Shown here: positions 32,728 through 44,775 of the stretch, piece after piece
Layout: the number at the start of each line of letters is the position of its first letter
How positions within the stretch are numbered: the first letter of the stretch is position 1
From: Pseudoips prasinana
Lineage: Eukaryota; Arthropoda; Insecta; Lepidoptera; Nolidae
NCBI GenBank assembly: GCA_951640165.1
Contig: OX621237.1
Location: forward strand, 14,384,001 to 14,448,000
DNA length: 64,000 nucleotides
Reading direction: 5' to 3'
The notes under the pieces: generated by a model
The model's database searches: none
The model's input: only the letters and a program-made list of their open reading frames with translations
What the model was told of the DNA's origin: nothing
Position numbers and translations under genes: made by a program

Positions 32728-34839
32728 AATGAACTGGTATTTCAAGTATCGGCCATACTAAGTGCGACTTATTATCAGGCGGCTTACTATTAGGTTATAT
32801 ATATAAACATGGCTGAATAAATAAAAATATTCAATTTGGAATTTAAAGACTGAGATGACTCAATTAATAGTAAAACTGCCTACTGATCTAATACTTGCGA
32901 ATTCGGTCCTCGCACAAAATAAACATACAGTCTATTAGTCTTGATTTGGGTGTTGTCTATGATATTGTTTATATTAAAAAAAACTAAATAAGTATTTCTA
33001 TCTGATATCTAGTTTGGCCGCCATTTATATGGCGGTGTGTCATGCTTATTTTTGATTAATATTTATTTCTGAGTTTCACTACACAGTCAAATTCCACTAA
33101 TATTTATATCGATAATTAAGAATTCTACACCAAAACAATAATTAGTTTTTTTTATAATTCTGTTAATCTAACCCTAGAAGATGGGTAGTACCTAAGTTAT
33201 GTATACATAGAAGTACCAATCTTTGTCTCTTCTCATTCATTTTATTTATGTCGTAGCAGTAACTAAACACGTTTATCGTGTTGGTATATATTCGTTTCGT
33301 TATTCATATGTAACAGTTTTTTAACTAGTCATCTTTTCTATGAGTACTGTCATTATTAACAAAAGTAACGAAAGAATATAAACGCAGCCCCGATGTAGCG
33401 TGCACTACCGGGCGGGGGCAAACCAGGGCACCCGCCCCGCGAAACTTTGTAGCTTAAGTAAAACCGAAAAAGAACTAAAGATAAAATAGAAGACGTAAAT
33501 GAATCGGCATCTAAAATAAGATATAAATGAAAAGAGACGCAGGCGCATCATTAAACGCCATTCATACTTCTCATACAATTTTAAGTAGGTACCTATTTCT
33601 AATCATTCTTTTATTTAGAACATTCAAGTTAATTCGACTGAACATTTGAAGCTTCAAGGCTCAGATGATAATAATAATAAAAAAAGGATTTTATTCACTT
33701 AAAAAAGCGCTTCTAAATAGTCAGAACATATTTGTAGTAATATAGTTGTATACATTATTATTTCTAGTAACATAGATATTTAGGTACACATTGTATTGAT
33801 TGTATGAAAACATTTATAAAATTTATTTTATAATAGCAATGATCTTTAGCTAGCTCGTATCAAGTTATTGTAAAGAGATTATGTTTAAGTTTCATTATCT
33901 AGTTTAAGTCTAATATTTTTACTACATATTGTCATAACAGTAACTACATATTGATAGTAAATCATCTTCAACGTCTGCGTCCGTATTATCAGCTCGAAGA
34001 TTACGTTCAGGTAGAATCTAGTGCCTTATTGCAATCGACTAGCAAATACAAAATTATCGATGTATTGGATCCAGGTACATAGCCGGGCCACGAGAAAATA
34101 ACGGATCATCAAAGGTCCTTCTTCAGCAATCAAGCTGTATAAGTAAATGATGAACGTCCCAATAACCTAGAGTTCAAGTCCACTAAACGCAACGTTAGGC
34201 AATTTGATACCTAACATGGGGTTCGGAACAATGGCGTTAAGCAAAATTTCCTGACTTTATTCGAAAACAATAAACGCACGATGCGATAATAATGGATTTT
34301 AAAATTATCCTCAATTTAACAATTGACGAACATATATTTGTATTATTATTAATTTATTGTTTAACTAAGGAAATACAATATAGTTTTATGTATAAATAAC
34401 ATTATAATAATTAATAGTTCCTAAAGATAGCTATTACTATATAAGTTAAAATTAAAAACTACATTAAACCTACATACCTATATATTTAACAATTTGGGTT
34501 AATATTCTCCGAGAGACTGGTGATAATGACTCTACATCACAATGCTTAAAAAGAAACGAATTTCCGAAGAGAAAATACCATCACGATGTAAATCTGTGAT
34601 GTCAAAAATACAAGATCCGACTGGTCTATTTGCCATAGATATAAAAGTAGTGTTTGATAAATTTTTGCTGCGGTTCAAAATTATTGTAGATCCGAGGCTA
34701 TATAGGTACCTACTACGTTTTATTTTGTCCGTTCGTACAAATTTTTGTGTTGTGCCTCATTATTCTGTGCTTGCGCCTACTTCTTACATTAACTTCTTAA
34801 GTAATTAATTAACGAAATGATTATAAGAAAAAAAAGAAA
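32728..34839. other. intronic DNA, nothing recognised
   Basis: Over 2 kb of AT-rich intron. A GC-richer patch near 33385-33450 and a denser patch at 33960-34260 could be old repeats, but no family was recognised and no frame is convincing. Confidence 0.4.
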
Positions 34840-35100
34840 ATATATATATCACTCAGGGTCATTCTGCGAGACTCCAGAAAGAGTCCGCCGAGCAGGATCG
34901 GGAAAGAGCTGCTCCCAACTCCCTCTCGTGGCGGCGGTGGCAGTACGAAAAGTGTCCGATGTACGGGAAGTTAGCGATCTCTGTGTGGTACAGTCGTTGT
35001 GTCTAACGGCAGGTAAGATTCAGTCGGGGCTAATCTGACATACCCGCAAACACTTTTTACGAGTGGTATAGGCATCCCTTATTCCTTATCAAAAAAAGGT
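34840..35100 (+). repeat. dispersed repeat E-like segment
   Basis: The end (CAAACACTTTTTACGAGTGG, GCATCCCTTATTCCTTATCA, A-run) resembles the 3' end of the repeat at 44776-44980. The upstream GC-richer part carries a 73-codon open frame without recognised homology. Confidence 0.4.
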
Positions 35101-36288
35101 TCGCGAATAAATTTAATATTGTATTAAATCACTTAATAACTTACGCGTCCAAATAAAACTAACTATAAATCCATAACTTATAATTTTAAAAAATCCTCCA
35201 GTTGAGTTAAACATGAACGTTAGGTAGCACTAAGCCTATTTAGCTGGGCTAAATAGCCGTTAATGGGTTTTTAACTGACAGTTTAATCTAAACAGGTTAA
35301 GTGACTTATTTAGCATGGTGAAAGGCATTGCACCGACTAAATCGTAATTTTTAATTGGAATTTAAAAAATATTTAAATTGCTATGGCGCAAGACATCCTA
35401 AATGACAAATTTGGAGAAGGGTCATTAATAATCAAAATTTTCCATAAACCATTGATAAAATCATTGCTGTTTTAATAAATGTAACATCGTCTTCAACTTT
35501 TTTTACTGATATTTTCTCAATGTATCCTAAAATCATTATCTGATTTTAACAAAACTTATATCAGGCAATTTAAAAATATGCTTTCGAATAAAACCAAATA
35601 TACGAATACATAACAATAATACGTTCAAATCGGCTACAACGCCAATTAGAAGTTAAAGGCTGAAAAAATACCTAGACTTTTTGTGCATGCGCATTAACGG
35701 TATAAAAACTTATAAAACAATAGTGTGAAGATTATGTCATTAATTAAGCTGTTAGCACCTAAGAGCATTAGTAACTGATACTATGCCGATACGCTGGAAC
35801 TAAGGGCTCGTTAAGTACGATAAGTATTTCATTCTACATGAGTGATAATATGTACGCTAACGCTGAATAAATTCTTTCTTTTTGACTTGGCAATAATCTT
35901 TATGGTCCAGTTCAACTACAAACGTTATCAGTTTGTTAGAATGGTTTCTATAGGATATAGCCAAACTATTAAATATATTTTATAAGATAATGTTTACACA
36001 ACAAAAGAATAGGTGTTTTATTTGCGGAAAACGTCTATAAGAATAATCTGAAATCTGAAAAGTAATAATAAAACAACGAATACCCAATAAAAGTATTTGT
36101 TCTTGTTTGTTTCTCAATGGTTATAAAATTTAAAAAAAGTGAATAATTAAAATAAAATTCTAAAACTTACAAGACAGATGTTTTGAATGATATGATAAGA
36201 TAATGATAAGAATATAAAGTATTGTGCCTTATATTTACAACAAAATACTGAAATCCTGTAACATTAAAGAATGCACACTCAATAAAGC
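35101..36288. other. intronic DNA, nothing recognised
   Basis: AT-rich, no supported feature. Confidence 0.4.
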
Positions 36289-36430
36289 TAAGAATATAAT
36301 AAACAACTGGTTGTTAAGTTTGTCCTACAGTGATACAGAATCAATAATAAGAATAATAAAATGAAACTTACAGATATATATATACAGACACGCACACACA
36401 CACTCACACGCGCACACTAACGCACACGTT

Positions 36431-36477
<47 letters not shown>

Positions 36478-36482
36478 ACACA

Positions 36483-36537
<55 letters not shown>

Positions 36538-36788
36538 CTTCCTTTATTATTACTTTTATTTTATAGTTTACGATTTTAATATTTTTTTAAACAAATGACA
36601 CTGTTCTATAATTTAGTAAAATTTGATGTACCTATCTTAATTTTTTTTGGGTTTTCACGAGACAGGCTAGCCCTAGTGTGAAAGCCATAAGCAATAATTA
36701 TGCCCCTTCTTGTACTTTATTTTAGTAACTAGATATAAGGATTTCTTTAACTTTATTTTGGATAATAAATTATTCTTATTCTTATATC
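36289..36788 (+). repeat. dispersed repeat G with (CA)n microsatellite, second copy
   Basis: Same flanks as 32292-32727. The dinucleotide tract here (36383-36535) is longer and interrupted by CACTCACACG-type units. Confidence 0.75.
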
Positions 36789-37398
36789 GAGTTCTCCATA
36801 TCGTTAGACAATCATCCCTTTTATTTTCACTGTGCAGGCGCTCTGCCAAAGCCATATATTTATATTTATTTTATTTACACTCATAAGCCTAGGGAAGAAA
36901 AGGGAAGGCACTATCTCGTGTACACACTTTTAAGTCTTTACTCGATTGTCATATCCGTTTCTTTCGTCATGAATAATTGTTGTCAATAACTGGTGTCGCA
37001 AACGATACAACCAATTATGACTAGCAACATTAACCCGAATAAAAGTATGTTTCGCAGTCAGTTTATGACTCTTTAGATAACATTATTTAATAAACCGTGT
37101 CATACTAAATAAAAACATATATTCTATATGTTTTTAATTTATCTTATGCAAATATTTAATTGGTAAACGCAGAGTCTGAGCATATTCAGTTTGTAATATT
37201 AAAATATTTGTTTACGAGTTTAGAACGTTACTTGTGTATTTTCGTTTTACACCCCATTTACTAGTAAAGTTTCAGTTTTTTATGCACCACTGATGATCAC
37301 AAATTTGCTTGACTCTTTATTTGTCATTTGAACTTGAACTTGTCAATCAAAGCATGCTTATTCTAGATAATTAAGGTCATGGGATATATAACAATATG
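36789..37398. other. intronic DNA, nothing recognised
   Basis: No supported feature. Confidence 0.4.
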
Positions 37399-37545
37399 CT
37401 GGGACATTATTTACACACGGCCACCTAATCCCAAACTAAGCAGAGCTTGTACTATAGAAACCAGTTAACTGATATACTAAATAGGTATACTACTTTTCTT
37501 TTGTAAATATATACGAACTTATATAGATAATTATAGGCTGTAGCC
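37399..37545 (-). repeat. SINE-B 3' part
   Basis: Only the 3' half is present, recognised from CACACGGCCACCTAATCCCA, AACTAAGCAGAGCTTGTACT and AACCAGTTAACTGATATACT. The tRNA-like head is missing. Confidence 0.7.
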
Positions 37546-38151
37546 GTGTTCTACTTATTTAATATTTAAGTACTGTATCCCTTTGTACTACTCTTTATAT
37601 TATAACTAAGATATTATAATACGTGTTTGAAAAGATATACGAATGGGAAGTCGCTACACTTCTAGCTTCAGCAGTTGTCAATGTGTGTTAATTACTGTCA
37701 GTCATTAAATTCCCACAGCATCTTGATTTTTATAAGCAAAGTATGAGAAAACTCCGAGCATAGCCCTTTCCACTGCTCTTTGGGTGATCTGAACCTTCCT
37801 ATTTGGCCCATAGTAAGCAACCATACCTCTGTTCCATATTTTCGATTGTCATTTTACTTTTACTAATTGGTTCCCGAATTAAAGCGTCACTCCACTAGTA
37901 TAGTTATCATGATCTATTTAGAACAATAAAAAATAACCATAACAAACTGGTTACCACCTACACCCTACGTGACTTCGCCCACTCCGCCGCTCTAGTGCAA
38001 ATTTTTGTTGGGAAATCCGGTTAATTTTATGGAACGATTGTTATCCTGTTTATTGAGGCGCGGTACAGGCATGATATTTTTCTCATCTAGACAGACTTGA
38101 AAATAGTGTGATTTATTTGACAATGTTCATAATGTTTTGGGGTTGTCTTTA
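37546..38151. other. intronic DNA, nothing recognised
   Basis: No supported feature. Confidence 0.4.
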
Positions 38152-38402
38152 TATATATCAGCCAAAATTCGTCTACAGCTGGACAAAAGCCTTTCCAAAG
38201 AATGTGGCTTATCCCCATAAGCCATAATCGCCACGCTTGGCAGATGGGTTGGCGATCGCAGTTGATGATACGCATCGCAGATGGTCATAGTTCACAGAAA
38301 AACGCTGCTGCCCGTTCTCTGTTAGGTATTTACTCGTACGATTTCTACGCCCCGCACGGGATGAGATGGGGTGATGATATTCAATGCCGTCACCACACAG
38401 TA
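38152..38402 (-). repeat. RTE LINE 3' fragment
   Basis: Inverted relative to 5590-5829 and sharing its blocks (GATGGGTTGGCGATCGCAGT, GCACGGGATGAGATGGGGTG). It starts with the CAGCTGGACAAAAGCCTTTC terminus. Confidence 0.75.
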
Positions 38403-39273
38403 GGTTGTGTTTAATTTGTACGAAATATATAATTATTATCTATATAATTCGTTCGTAAATCTAACATATTATCGCCATAAAAAGCAGAGTTTATTTTAAA
38501 CGATTTCACAAAAAAGGAGGAGACTCATTACTCTACACTCCCCCAATCTCATAATACAATGGGATCAGGAAGTCGACACGACGCCGCGACGCGACGTGAG
38601 TGGGACTTTAGACGCAGGACCAACATCTTCACGTGCTGTCAAAGGTACGGAGGTGTATCATACCACCCAGTACCACTTTACATTTCCGTGACAGCTTATT
38701 ACGTACATTTTCTTGTAACATGGGAAATAAATTTAAATAATATTCAATAAATTCCAGGCAACCTAACATAATTATACTGAACGATATTAAAATCCAATAC
38801 ACCTCAAGACAGCTATAAATTAGTTTTATTACTTAGATGCAAATTTATCTTATTTGTATTATTATATTTATCTTATTTGTATTAATATATTTAAATTTAT
38901 ATTATTATATTTATCTTCAAATTTATAATGGAATCTTTATAAATTTGAAGAACATCAGATATGGGCAATAACGTAAATGGGTTTATTGCAATTTACACCC
39001 AATCAAACCCTGGAGGTTCCGTATTATTGTTAATTAACATGTTGGCAGCCGTATTTATGAAAATGTTACATAGTAACACAGTGAAGTATCATTATACAAT
39101 GAGTTCATAGACCCTGAAGTTTACGATTCTAATTAATATTATTTCCAAGTAAGGTCAAGTGAAAATTTTTATTTTGTAGGGTTATACTCAGTACCGGTAG
39201 GCTCCAGACTCAAATTTTTAATCAAGGGCAGTATTATTGAGACAGCTGCTAGAATTTTCTTAAAAATTTTCAA
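38403..39273. other. intronic DNA, possible SINE scrap
   Basis: 38555-38665 (CGACGTGAGTGGGACTTTAG and GGAGGTGTATCATACCACC) resembles the middle of SINE-C-type repeats but is too short to assign. The remainder is AT-rich and featureless. Confidence 0.35.
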
Positions 39274-39436
39274 GTATCGCCGCTTCGTGTCGCGGGTTCG
39301 AGTCCCGCGCCGGACAACTATTTGTGTGACCTATAAATAGTTGTTCGGAGTCTGGATGTAATTTCTGTCCGTCAGTTATGTTTCTAAAGTTCCCCGCGAC
39401 ACAGGGATTAGATTCTCTAGTGCGAACGTTGTCTTT
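39274..39436 (+). repeat. SINE-D copy, head truncated
   Basis: Begins within the head (CGCCGCTTCGTGTCGCGGGT), with the B-box-like GGTTCGAGTCCCGCG and the usual body to GCGAACGTTGTCTTT. Confidence 0.75.
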
Positions 39437-39555
39437 AAAAATATCATCAATCCACGAATAGGAGCTTTAATGTCAACAAACAGACGGACAGTAAGTCAGA
39501 CGGTAACGTGTTATGCATATCATTATGTGCGGTTGATTGAACACGCTACCGTTGG

Positions 39556-39610
39556 CCTTCAAAGTCAAAGTCAAAAATCATTTATTCCGTAAAAAAATTA
39601 CATTTATGTG
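39556..39610 (-). repeat. LINE 3' tail only
   Basis: The reverse complement of the tail of the LINE copies at 4401 and 14492 (AATCATTTATTCCGTAAAAA). This is a severely 5'-truncated insertion. Confidence 0.65.
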
Positions 39611-39626
39611 GACTTAACTTAAAACT

Positions 39627-39693
39627 TATGCTGGTGGCTTACTCGGCAGCTCGACCAGAGCTCGACCGAGCTGCCGAGTAAGCCACTAGCATA
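39627..39693. repeat. 27-bp inverted repeat, 13-base spacer
   Basis: Arms at 39627-39653 and 39667-39693 match with one mismatch (core GGCTTACTCGGCAGCTCG). It is directly adjacent to the truncated LINE tail. Confidence 0.88.
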
Positions 39694-39863
39694 ACGACTG
39701 TTCTCTAATGACCACAACCGGGTCCAACAGCTTAAAGCTCCATTGGAAGCTCGCAAATCCCCAGAAACTAAACCACTTTGGCGGTCACCTATAGATTGAC
39801 TACGTGCATAGGTTAACAACATTCTAAAGTGATTTTGTAATATAAATCCGTGTTATTATATTA

Positions 39864-41145
39864 GGTCTTTACCTATGAAATTGCCGTTCTGCAGTACTGG
39901 CCATTTCAAATCAAAATAATTTTTGTTTGGCTAAGAATTCTAATTTCAAATTAATTTTATTTTAAAAACATGGATTCTTTTTTCCAAAAGTAGTCATTTC
40001 TTTATTGATTAGTGTTACATTTTCATCGCATTTCAATCTTTTTCGTCATCATGGATACGTTAAAAATTCGAGTAATTATGGAATATGAGTACCGTCGTGG
40101 CAGCAACGCGGCACAAGCGGCACGCAACATCAACGACGTTTACGGAGCTAACACTACAAACCAACGCACCACCTGTTATTGGTTTGCTCGCTTCCGTTCT
40201 GGAAATTTCGACCTGAAAAATGAACCTCGCGGTCGTCCGAAGACTTTGGTCGACAATGACGAATTAAAGGCGGTTGTGGAAGCTGATGATACACAATCTA
40301 CGGCTGAATTAGCAGCAGCTTTCGACGTTAGCGTCAAAACAATATTGGTCCATTTGCGTCAAATTGGCAAGGTAAAAAAGCTTGACAAATGGGTGCCCCA
40401 CGAACTCAATGATCGCCAGCGCGAAGTACGCGTCGAGACGTGCCTTGCACTGCTCAACAGACACACAAATGAAGGAATTTTGAACCGCATTGTTACCTGC
40501 GATGAAAAATGGATTCTGTTTGATAACCGCAAGCGCTCAGCAAGTTGGTTGGATCCTGGTTCAGCACCTAAACAATGCCCTAAACGAAAACTTACCCCTA
40601 GAAAAGTGATGGTCACTGTTTGGTGGTCTAGCGCCGGTGTGATTCATCACAGCTTCTTACCAAACGGGGTGAGCATTACTGCAGATGTGTACTGTGAAGA
40701 ACTGAGCACAATGATGGAGAAGCTGGCGCATCTCCAACCAGCATTGGTCAATCGCTCGTCTCCGCTGCTCCTGCACGACAACGCGCGACCTCATACTGCA
40801 CAGCAGACGGTCTCCAAGTTGCAAGAACTGGGGTTGGAAGCTCTCCGTCATCCGCCCTACTCACCAGACCTTGCGCCTACAGACTACTACTTTTTCCAGA
40901 ATTTGGATAACTTCTTGGCGGGAAAAAAATTCAATACCCGAGAGGCAGTACAAAATGCCTTTGAAGAATTTGTTGCCTCCCGTCCAGCTGATTTCTTTAA
41001 GAAGGGCATCAATAAACTGCCACTGCGATGGCAAAGATGCATTGATTGCATGGGTGATTACTTCGATTAATACAAATAAAAAAATTCATGAAAAAAATTC
41101 GTTTAAATTTTTTCATACAAAACGGCAATTTCATAGGTAAAGACC
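39864..41145 (+). mobile_element. mariner transposon, copy 2 (1282 bp)
   Basis: Same length, terminal repeats and internal sequence as copy 1 at 18443-19724, but inverted. TA flanks both ends (39862-39863 and 41146-41147). It lies in intron 1 of the transporter gene in antisense orientation. The outer flanks differ from those of copy 1, so it is an independent insertion and not a duplicated segment. Confidence 0.97.
40051..41070 (+). CDS. mariner transposase, intact (339 aa)
   Basis: Identical in protein sequence to the transposase at 18518-19537: MDTLKIRV start, helix-turn-helix N-terminus, WVPHEL at 114-119, and catalytic D151, D243 and D278 in DD34D spacing. There are no stops or frameshifts, so both copies could encode active enzyme. 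The identity implies transposition too recent for visible divergence, or gene conversion between the copies. Expression would need a fortuitous promoter or the element's own weak 5' region (39864-40050). Confidence 0.97.
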   Translation: MDTLKIRVIMEYEYRRGSNAAQAARNINDVYGANTTNQRTTCYWFARFRSGNFDLKNEPRGRPKTLVDNDELKAVVEADDTQSTAELAAAFDVSVKTILVHLRQIGKVKKLDKWVPHELNDRQREVRVETCLALLNRHTNEGILNRIVTCDEKWILFDNRKRSASWLDPGSAPKQCPKRKLTPRKVMVTVWWSSAGVIHHSFLPNGVSITADVYCEELSTMMEKLAHLQPALVNRSSPLLLHDNARPHTAQQTVSKLQELGLEALRHPPYSPDLAPTDYYFFQNLDNFLAGKKFNTREAVQNAFEEFVASRPADFFKKGINKLPLRWQRCIDCMGDYFD

Positions 41146-41177
41146 TATTATAAGACTATTACTAGGCTTACGATTAT

Positions 41178-41535
41178 GACGGGCCTGTTGGCGTGGTTGG
41201 CAAATGCTTGCTTTTCATGCCAGAGCTCGTGGGTTCGATTCCCACCTAGGACAGATATTTGTGTGCATGAATATAATATATGATAAGCACTCTATCGCAT
41301 TGGACTTATACCTGTAAAGATAGATGTAAGAGGAAAATAAATAAATAAAAAAATAAAAATAAAAATGTCTGTTTGTCCTGAGTATGGGTGTAATTTATCT
41401 GAATAAGTATGTATTTACAAAAACTGAAGTAGTATATGTAGGATATCAGTTATCTGATTTTCATAGTATAAGCTCTGCTTAGTTTCGGATCAGACGGCCG
41501 TGTGTGAATAATGTCCCCAGATAATATTATTATTA
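41178..41535 (+). repeat. SINE-B copy with inserted A-rich LINE end
   Basis: Head GTTGGCGTGGTTGGCAAATG and B-box-like GGGTTCGATTCCCACC. The body is interrupted at about 41275-41365 by a segment ending in AAATAAATAAAAAAAT, then resumes with TGTCTGTTTGTCCTGAGTAT. Ends in (ATT)n. Confidence 0.75.
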
Positions 41536-42082
41536 TTCTACCTTATTTATTTATTTTCCTATTTTATACATATTTCTTATAAAATTGATATATAAAACAA
41601 TATATAATACACAAATAAATACGTAAAAAACGTCCTCACGGTGCGTGCCGTTCCCAAAATTGCCGCCTTTATTATTATTAATAATAATAGCTATAGTTGA
41701 CTCCTTGGTAACCATTGTATAAAATGCTAACAATTAAGTAAAGTGGACCGATAGAGCCATAGTAATCTTTCGCTCTATAAATAGCTCGAATAGGGAATTA
41801 CCTCCACTTTACAGACTACAGTCCAGGACACTGCATTGGTATGTCAATTATGGGCGCACGCCGGCATTTCCCTCGTGAATTACATCTTATATGGCGAAGC
41901 CTGTGTCCAACAGGAAAATTACAACGGTTTAACTGTGAAAAGGTTTATACGTTTATAATAATACCTATGTATGTTAAAATTTAACGAAGGATGTGTTAGA
42001 CAATGTGTAGATCGACTGGTTTGATATAATTTCTTGTTTAATATCACAATACTAGATCGAGAATCGAGGCATAATACTCGAT
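41536..42082. other. intronic DNA, nothing recognised
   Basis: A possible RTE tail scrap near 41893-41915 (GCGAAGCCTGTGTCCAACAG). Otherwise nothing is supported. Confidence 0.4.
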
Positions 42083-42458
42083 GCCTCGTTGGTCTATCGG
42101 TAGCGTGTTCAACTGCAGATAACGAGGTCCTCGGTTCAAATCCCGGGTCGGGCCAAATGTGATTTTGGGATTTTCTCGGTATCAGCCGAAATCTGGGAGT
42201 TGGCGGTATTATACCCCCGTGCCTCTTAGAGCACATAAAGCTGTCGGTCCTGTACCTGACCTCTTTCCGGTCGTGACGCCAGGCGTCCCATCTGATCATG
42301 AGCTATGAGAGTGTTTGCGCACACATTTGGGCAATATGTCCCGCGCAGATGGCTAGCATTCATTGAGTAGTAGTTCAGAGGTGCCATTTGGCGGCTAGTG
42401 CCGCCGTGGCCGAAATTCGGCTAGAAGGACATTATTTATTACTTTTATTATTATTATA
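42083..42458 (+). repeat. SINE-C copy
   Basis: The most complete copy of this family: head CCTCGTTGGTCTATCGGTAG, B-box GGTTCAAATCCCGGGTCGG, body GGGAGTTGGCGGTATTATAC, 3' CCGCCGTGGCCGAAATTCGG and a TTATTATTATT tail. Confidence 0.85.
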
Positions 42459-42730
42459 GTGATGGAATCGTCCGCTAAAACACGTTTTTACGTCATTTGA
42501 GAACTTTTCAATAATTCCCACGATGAAATCTAGGTCCGTTGAATCTCGCGGGACTCCATGCAGTATTAAATAAGTTGTGAATAGTTGTGATCTACAATTA
42601 ATATAGTATACTTAATTACGATTATTCCGGTTACAAAATAAGTAGGTTAAGAACATAACAATCACGAACAATACTATGTCACTCATATTGTTCTATAAGT
42701 TAGAGGCATTGGATCATTAAGAAAAAATAG

Positions 42731-43046
42731 GCCAAGTGCGAGTCGGACTTAAAAATTATATTAGTAACCTCAATATCATTTTTGACGACCTATCTATAGA
42801 TACGCCACATGTATGGGTATGATGAAAAAAAATTATGAGTTTCAGTTCTATGTATGGGGAAGCCCCAAAATTATTGTTATTTTTCTATTTTTGTGGGAAA
42901 ATCTTAATGCGGTTCACAGAATACATCTACGTACCAAGTTTCAACAGTACAGCTGTTATAGTTCCCGAAAAAGTGGCTGTGACATACGGACGGACAGACA
43001 GACATTACGAATCTATAAGGGTTCCGTTTTAAACCCTAAAAAGCTT
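42731..43046 (+). repeat. dispersed DNA element H
   Basis: Begins GGCCAAGTGCGAGTCGGACT and ends AGGGTTCCGTTTTAAACCCT after GACAGACAGACATTACGAAT. The beginning and the GGTACGGAACCCT-type end recur at 48138-48374. Probably a non-autonomous DNA transposon. Superfamily not assigned. Confidence 0.6.
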
Positions 43047-43449
43047 TATATCAGCCATACTCAACCTTTTTTTATATAGGGGTCACAACATGTTACAGTC
43101 ATTCTGTAGAGGGCCGCAACCAAAAATGATTTAGGTCTTAGTTAAAACGTAATTTCTAGTTAACTTTATTAATGTAACAAATTATAACTTCAGATGGCCC
43201 AATAACGAAGTCATTCATCATATTATCATAAAAAATACAGTCACACAAACTTCAATCTTACCCAATGATTATCCCCCCCTACATGGTATATAAAAAATGG
43301 TATCCAAAATGCATAAAACCGGGGTAGGCTCTATGCATTTTTGTATACAAATTTTTTATTCAGCTACAAAATAGGAAGGTAGTGAACTATCTTTCTAAAC
43401 AAAATATTTTTTTAATGTTTTTAACTATTCTGATTCACCGACTGTCTTT
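43047..43449. other. intronic DNA, nothing recognised
   Basis: No supported feature. Confidence 0.4.
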
Positions 43450-43577
43450 AAAATCTAGACGGACGTGAGGGTTTTTATATACAAACAAGGGTAAAAGAGA
43501 GTTTGGGGTAAAAGAGTAACAAACATACATCCATACAGCTATACTGACAAACTTTCGCTCTTATAATATTAATAGGA
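43450..43577 (-). mobile_element. Helitron-like 5' part
   Basis: The minus strand begins TCCTATTAATATTATAAGAG at 43577. The CTAG end is missing or degraded. Confidence 0.6.
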
Positions 43578-43679
43578 TATGTACCTCTAGCGGTTTTGGC
43601 AGTGCACGCCAGAATAGCTCGTTGATGGTAGATTTTTTCCTATGTACTTGACACTTATCGTCATATTTTGGACAATTCC

Positions 43680-43833
43680 AACAATATATTTATAAATTGT
43701 AGCCTATGTGTTATTCTGAGATATAAGCTATATTATTGTAAAGTTTCATTAAAATCCATTCAGTAGTTTTTACGTGAAAGAGTAACAAACATCCATGCAT
43801 ACTTACAAACTTTCGCGTTTATAATATTAGAAA
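43680..43833 (-). mobile_element. Helitron-like 5' part, second copy
   Basis: The minus strand carries CTAATATTATAAACGCGAAA and the TTTACTCTTTCACGTAAAAA region, ending in the AATTTATAAATA segment without the terminal hairpin. Confidence 0.6.
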
Positions 43834-43945
43834 GATGGTCATGACAAAACTTGTCATAAAATCGGAAAACCCAGAATACGTTGTGTGGAAATCGAAATAT
43901 ACATCACTGTCAAAGTGTGAAACTCTTAAATTGAATTCTAGGAAT

Positions 43946-43978
43946 AATAAATTTACATCGCGGTGATGTAAATTTATT
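43946..43978. repeat. 14-bp perfect inverted repeat
   Basis: AATAAATTTACATC at 43946-43959 is inverted at 43965-43978 around GCGGT. Confidence 0.75.
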
Positions 43979-44439
43979 TATAATTTATATCGCGATTTTT
44001 AAAAGAGTATTTAGTTTATAATCTCTACAACTCTACAGCCAATTAGCTGTTTGAAATATTCTGGTATTCACATGGTCCGAAGGTATTGTCCAGGCAGTTC
44101 GCTACACAACTATTGATGCAGCCTGTGCACAGCGGTAGCCTCAAACTACAGAATATGGGACGCGACTGGTGATGTTCATCATCATCATCGTATCAGCCAC
44201 AAGACGTCTAGTCTATAATTAGGTATACATTTATCATTCTCTTCAGTCGAGAATGGGCCACATGCTGGTTGCCGTCAATCAAGCAGGAAAGCAGAACCAC
44301 ATAATGTCAGAGTATCCAAAACAATCTACTACGAACATGTTCTACGATTTTACAAGGGCTTTTTTAAAGTCTACGCGAATAAAAACCTTTTTTATTTATT
44401 TTTCTTATTTAATCCATTTGTAAGCAGAAAATCTTTAGT
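43979..44439. other. intronic DNA with RTE tail scrap
   Basis: 44167-44203 (CATCATCATCATCGTATCAG and following) is a minus-strand RTE terminus. The remainder has no recognised feature. Confidence 0.45.
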
Positions 44440-44572
44440 AGGGGACGGGAACAACCATTTATGGGAAAAAATAGTTGTCCTAAGTGGATATCGATCCGGA
44501 AACACGAGGTTGCCGAGGTACTGGTTTAGCCAGGTGTAGAGGCAACATTAACTATTACGCCACACGGGCATA
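44440..44572 (-). repeat. SINE-D copy, diverged
   Basis: Minus-strand copy recognised from GGGACGGGAACAACCATTTA and TAGTTGTCCTAAGTGGATAT, with the head at its right end (CCGTGTGGCGTAATAGTTAA reversed). Confidence 0.6.
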
Positions 44573-44775
44573 CATTCAATTTTTAATTTTGTAGTCTTGA
44601 ATTTGAAACTAGTTGAATATTGTCCAGCTGCATTTTTTTATTCTGACCCAGGTTTTTACTATCTAGAGCAGAAAACGCTACTGTAGTCAAAAAAGTTACA
44701 ATAAGTAGATAAAACAGTGGAGTCGGCAATACGGGAGGGTAAACTAGAACTCTCCCAGGGTAGGTACGTGTCCCA

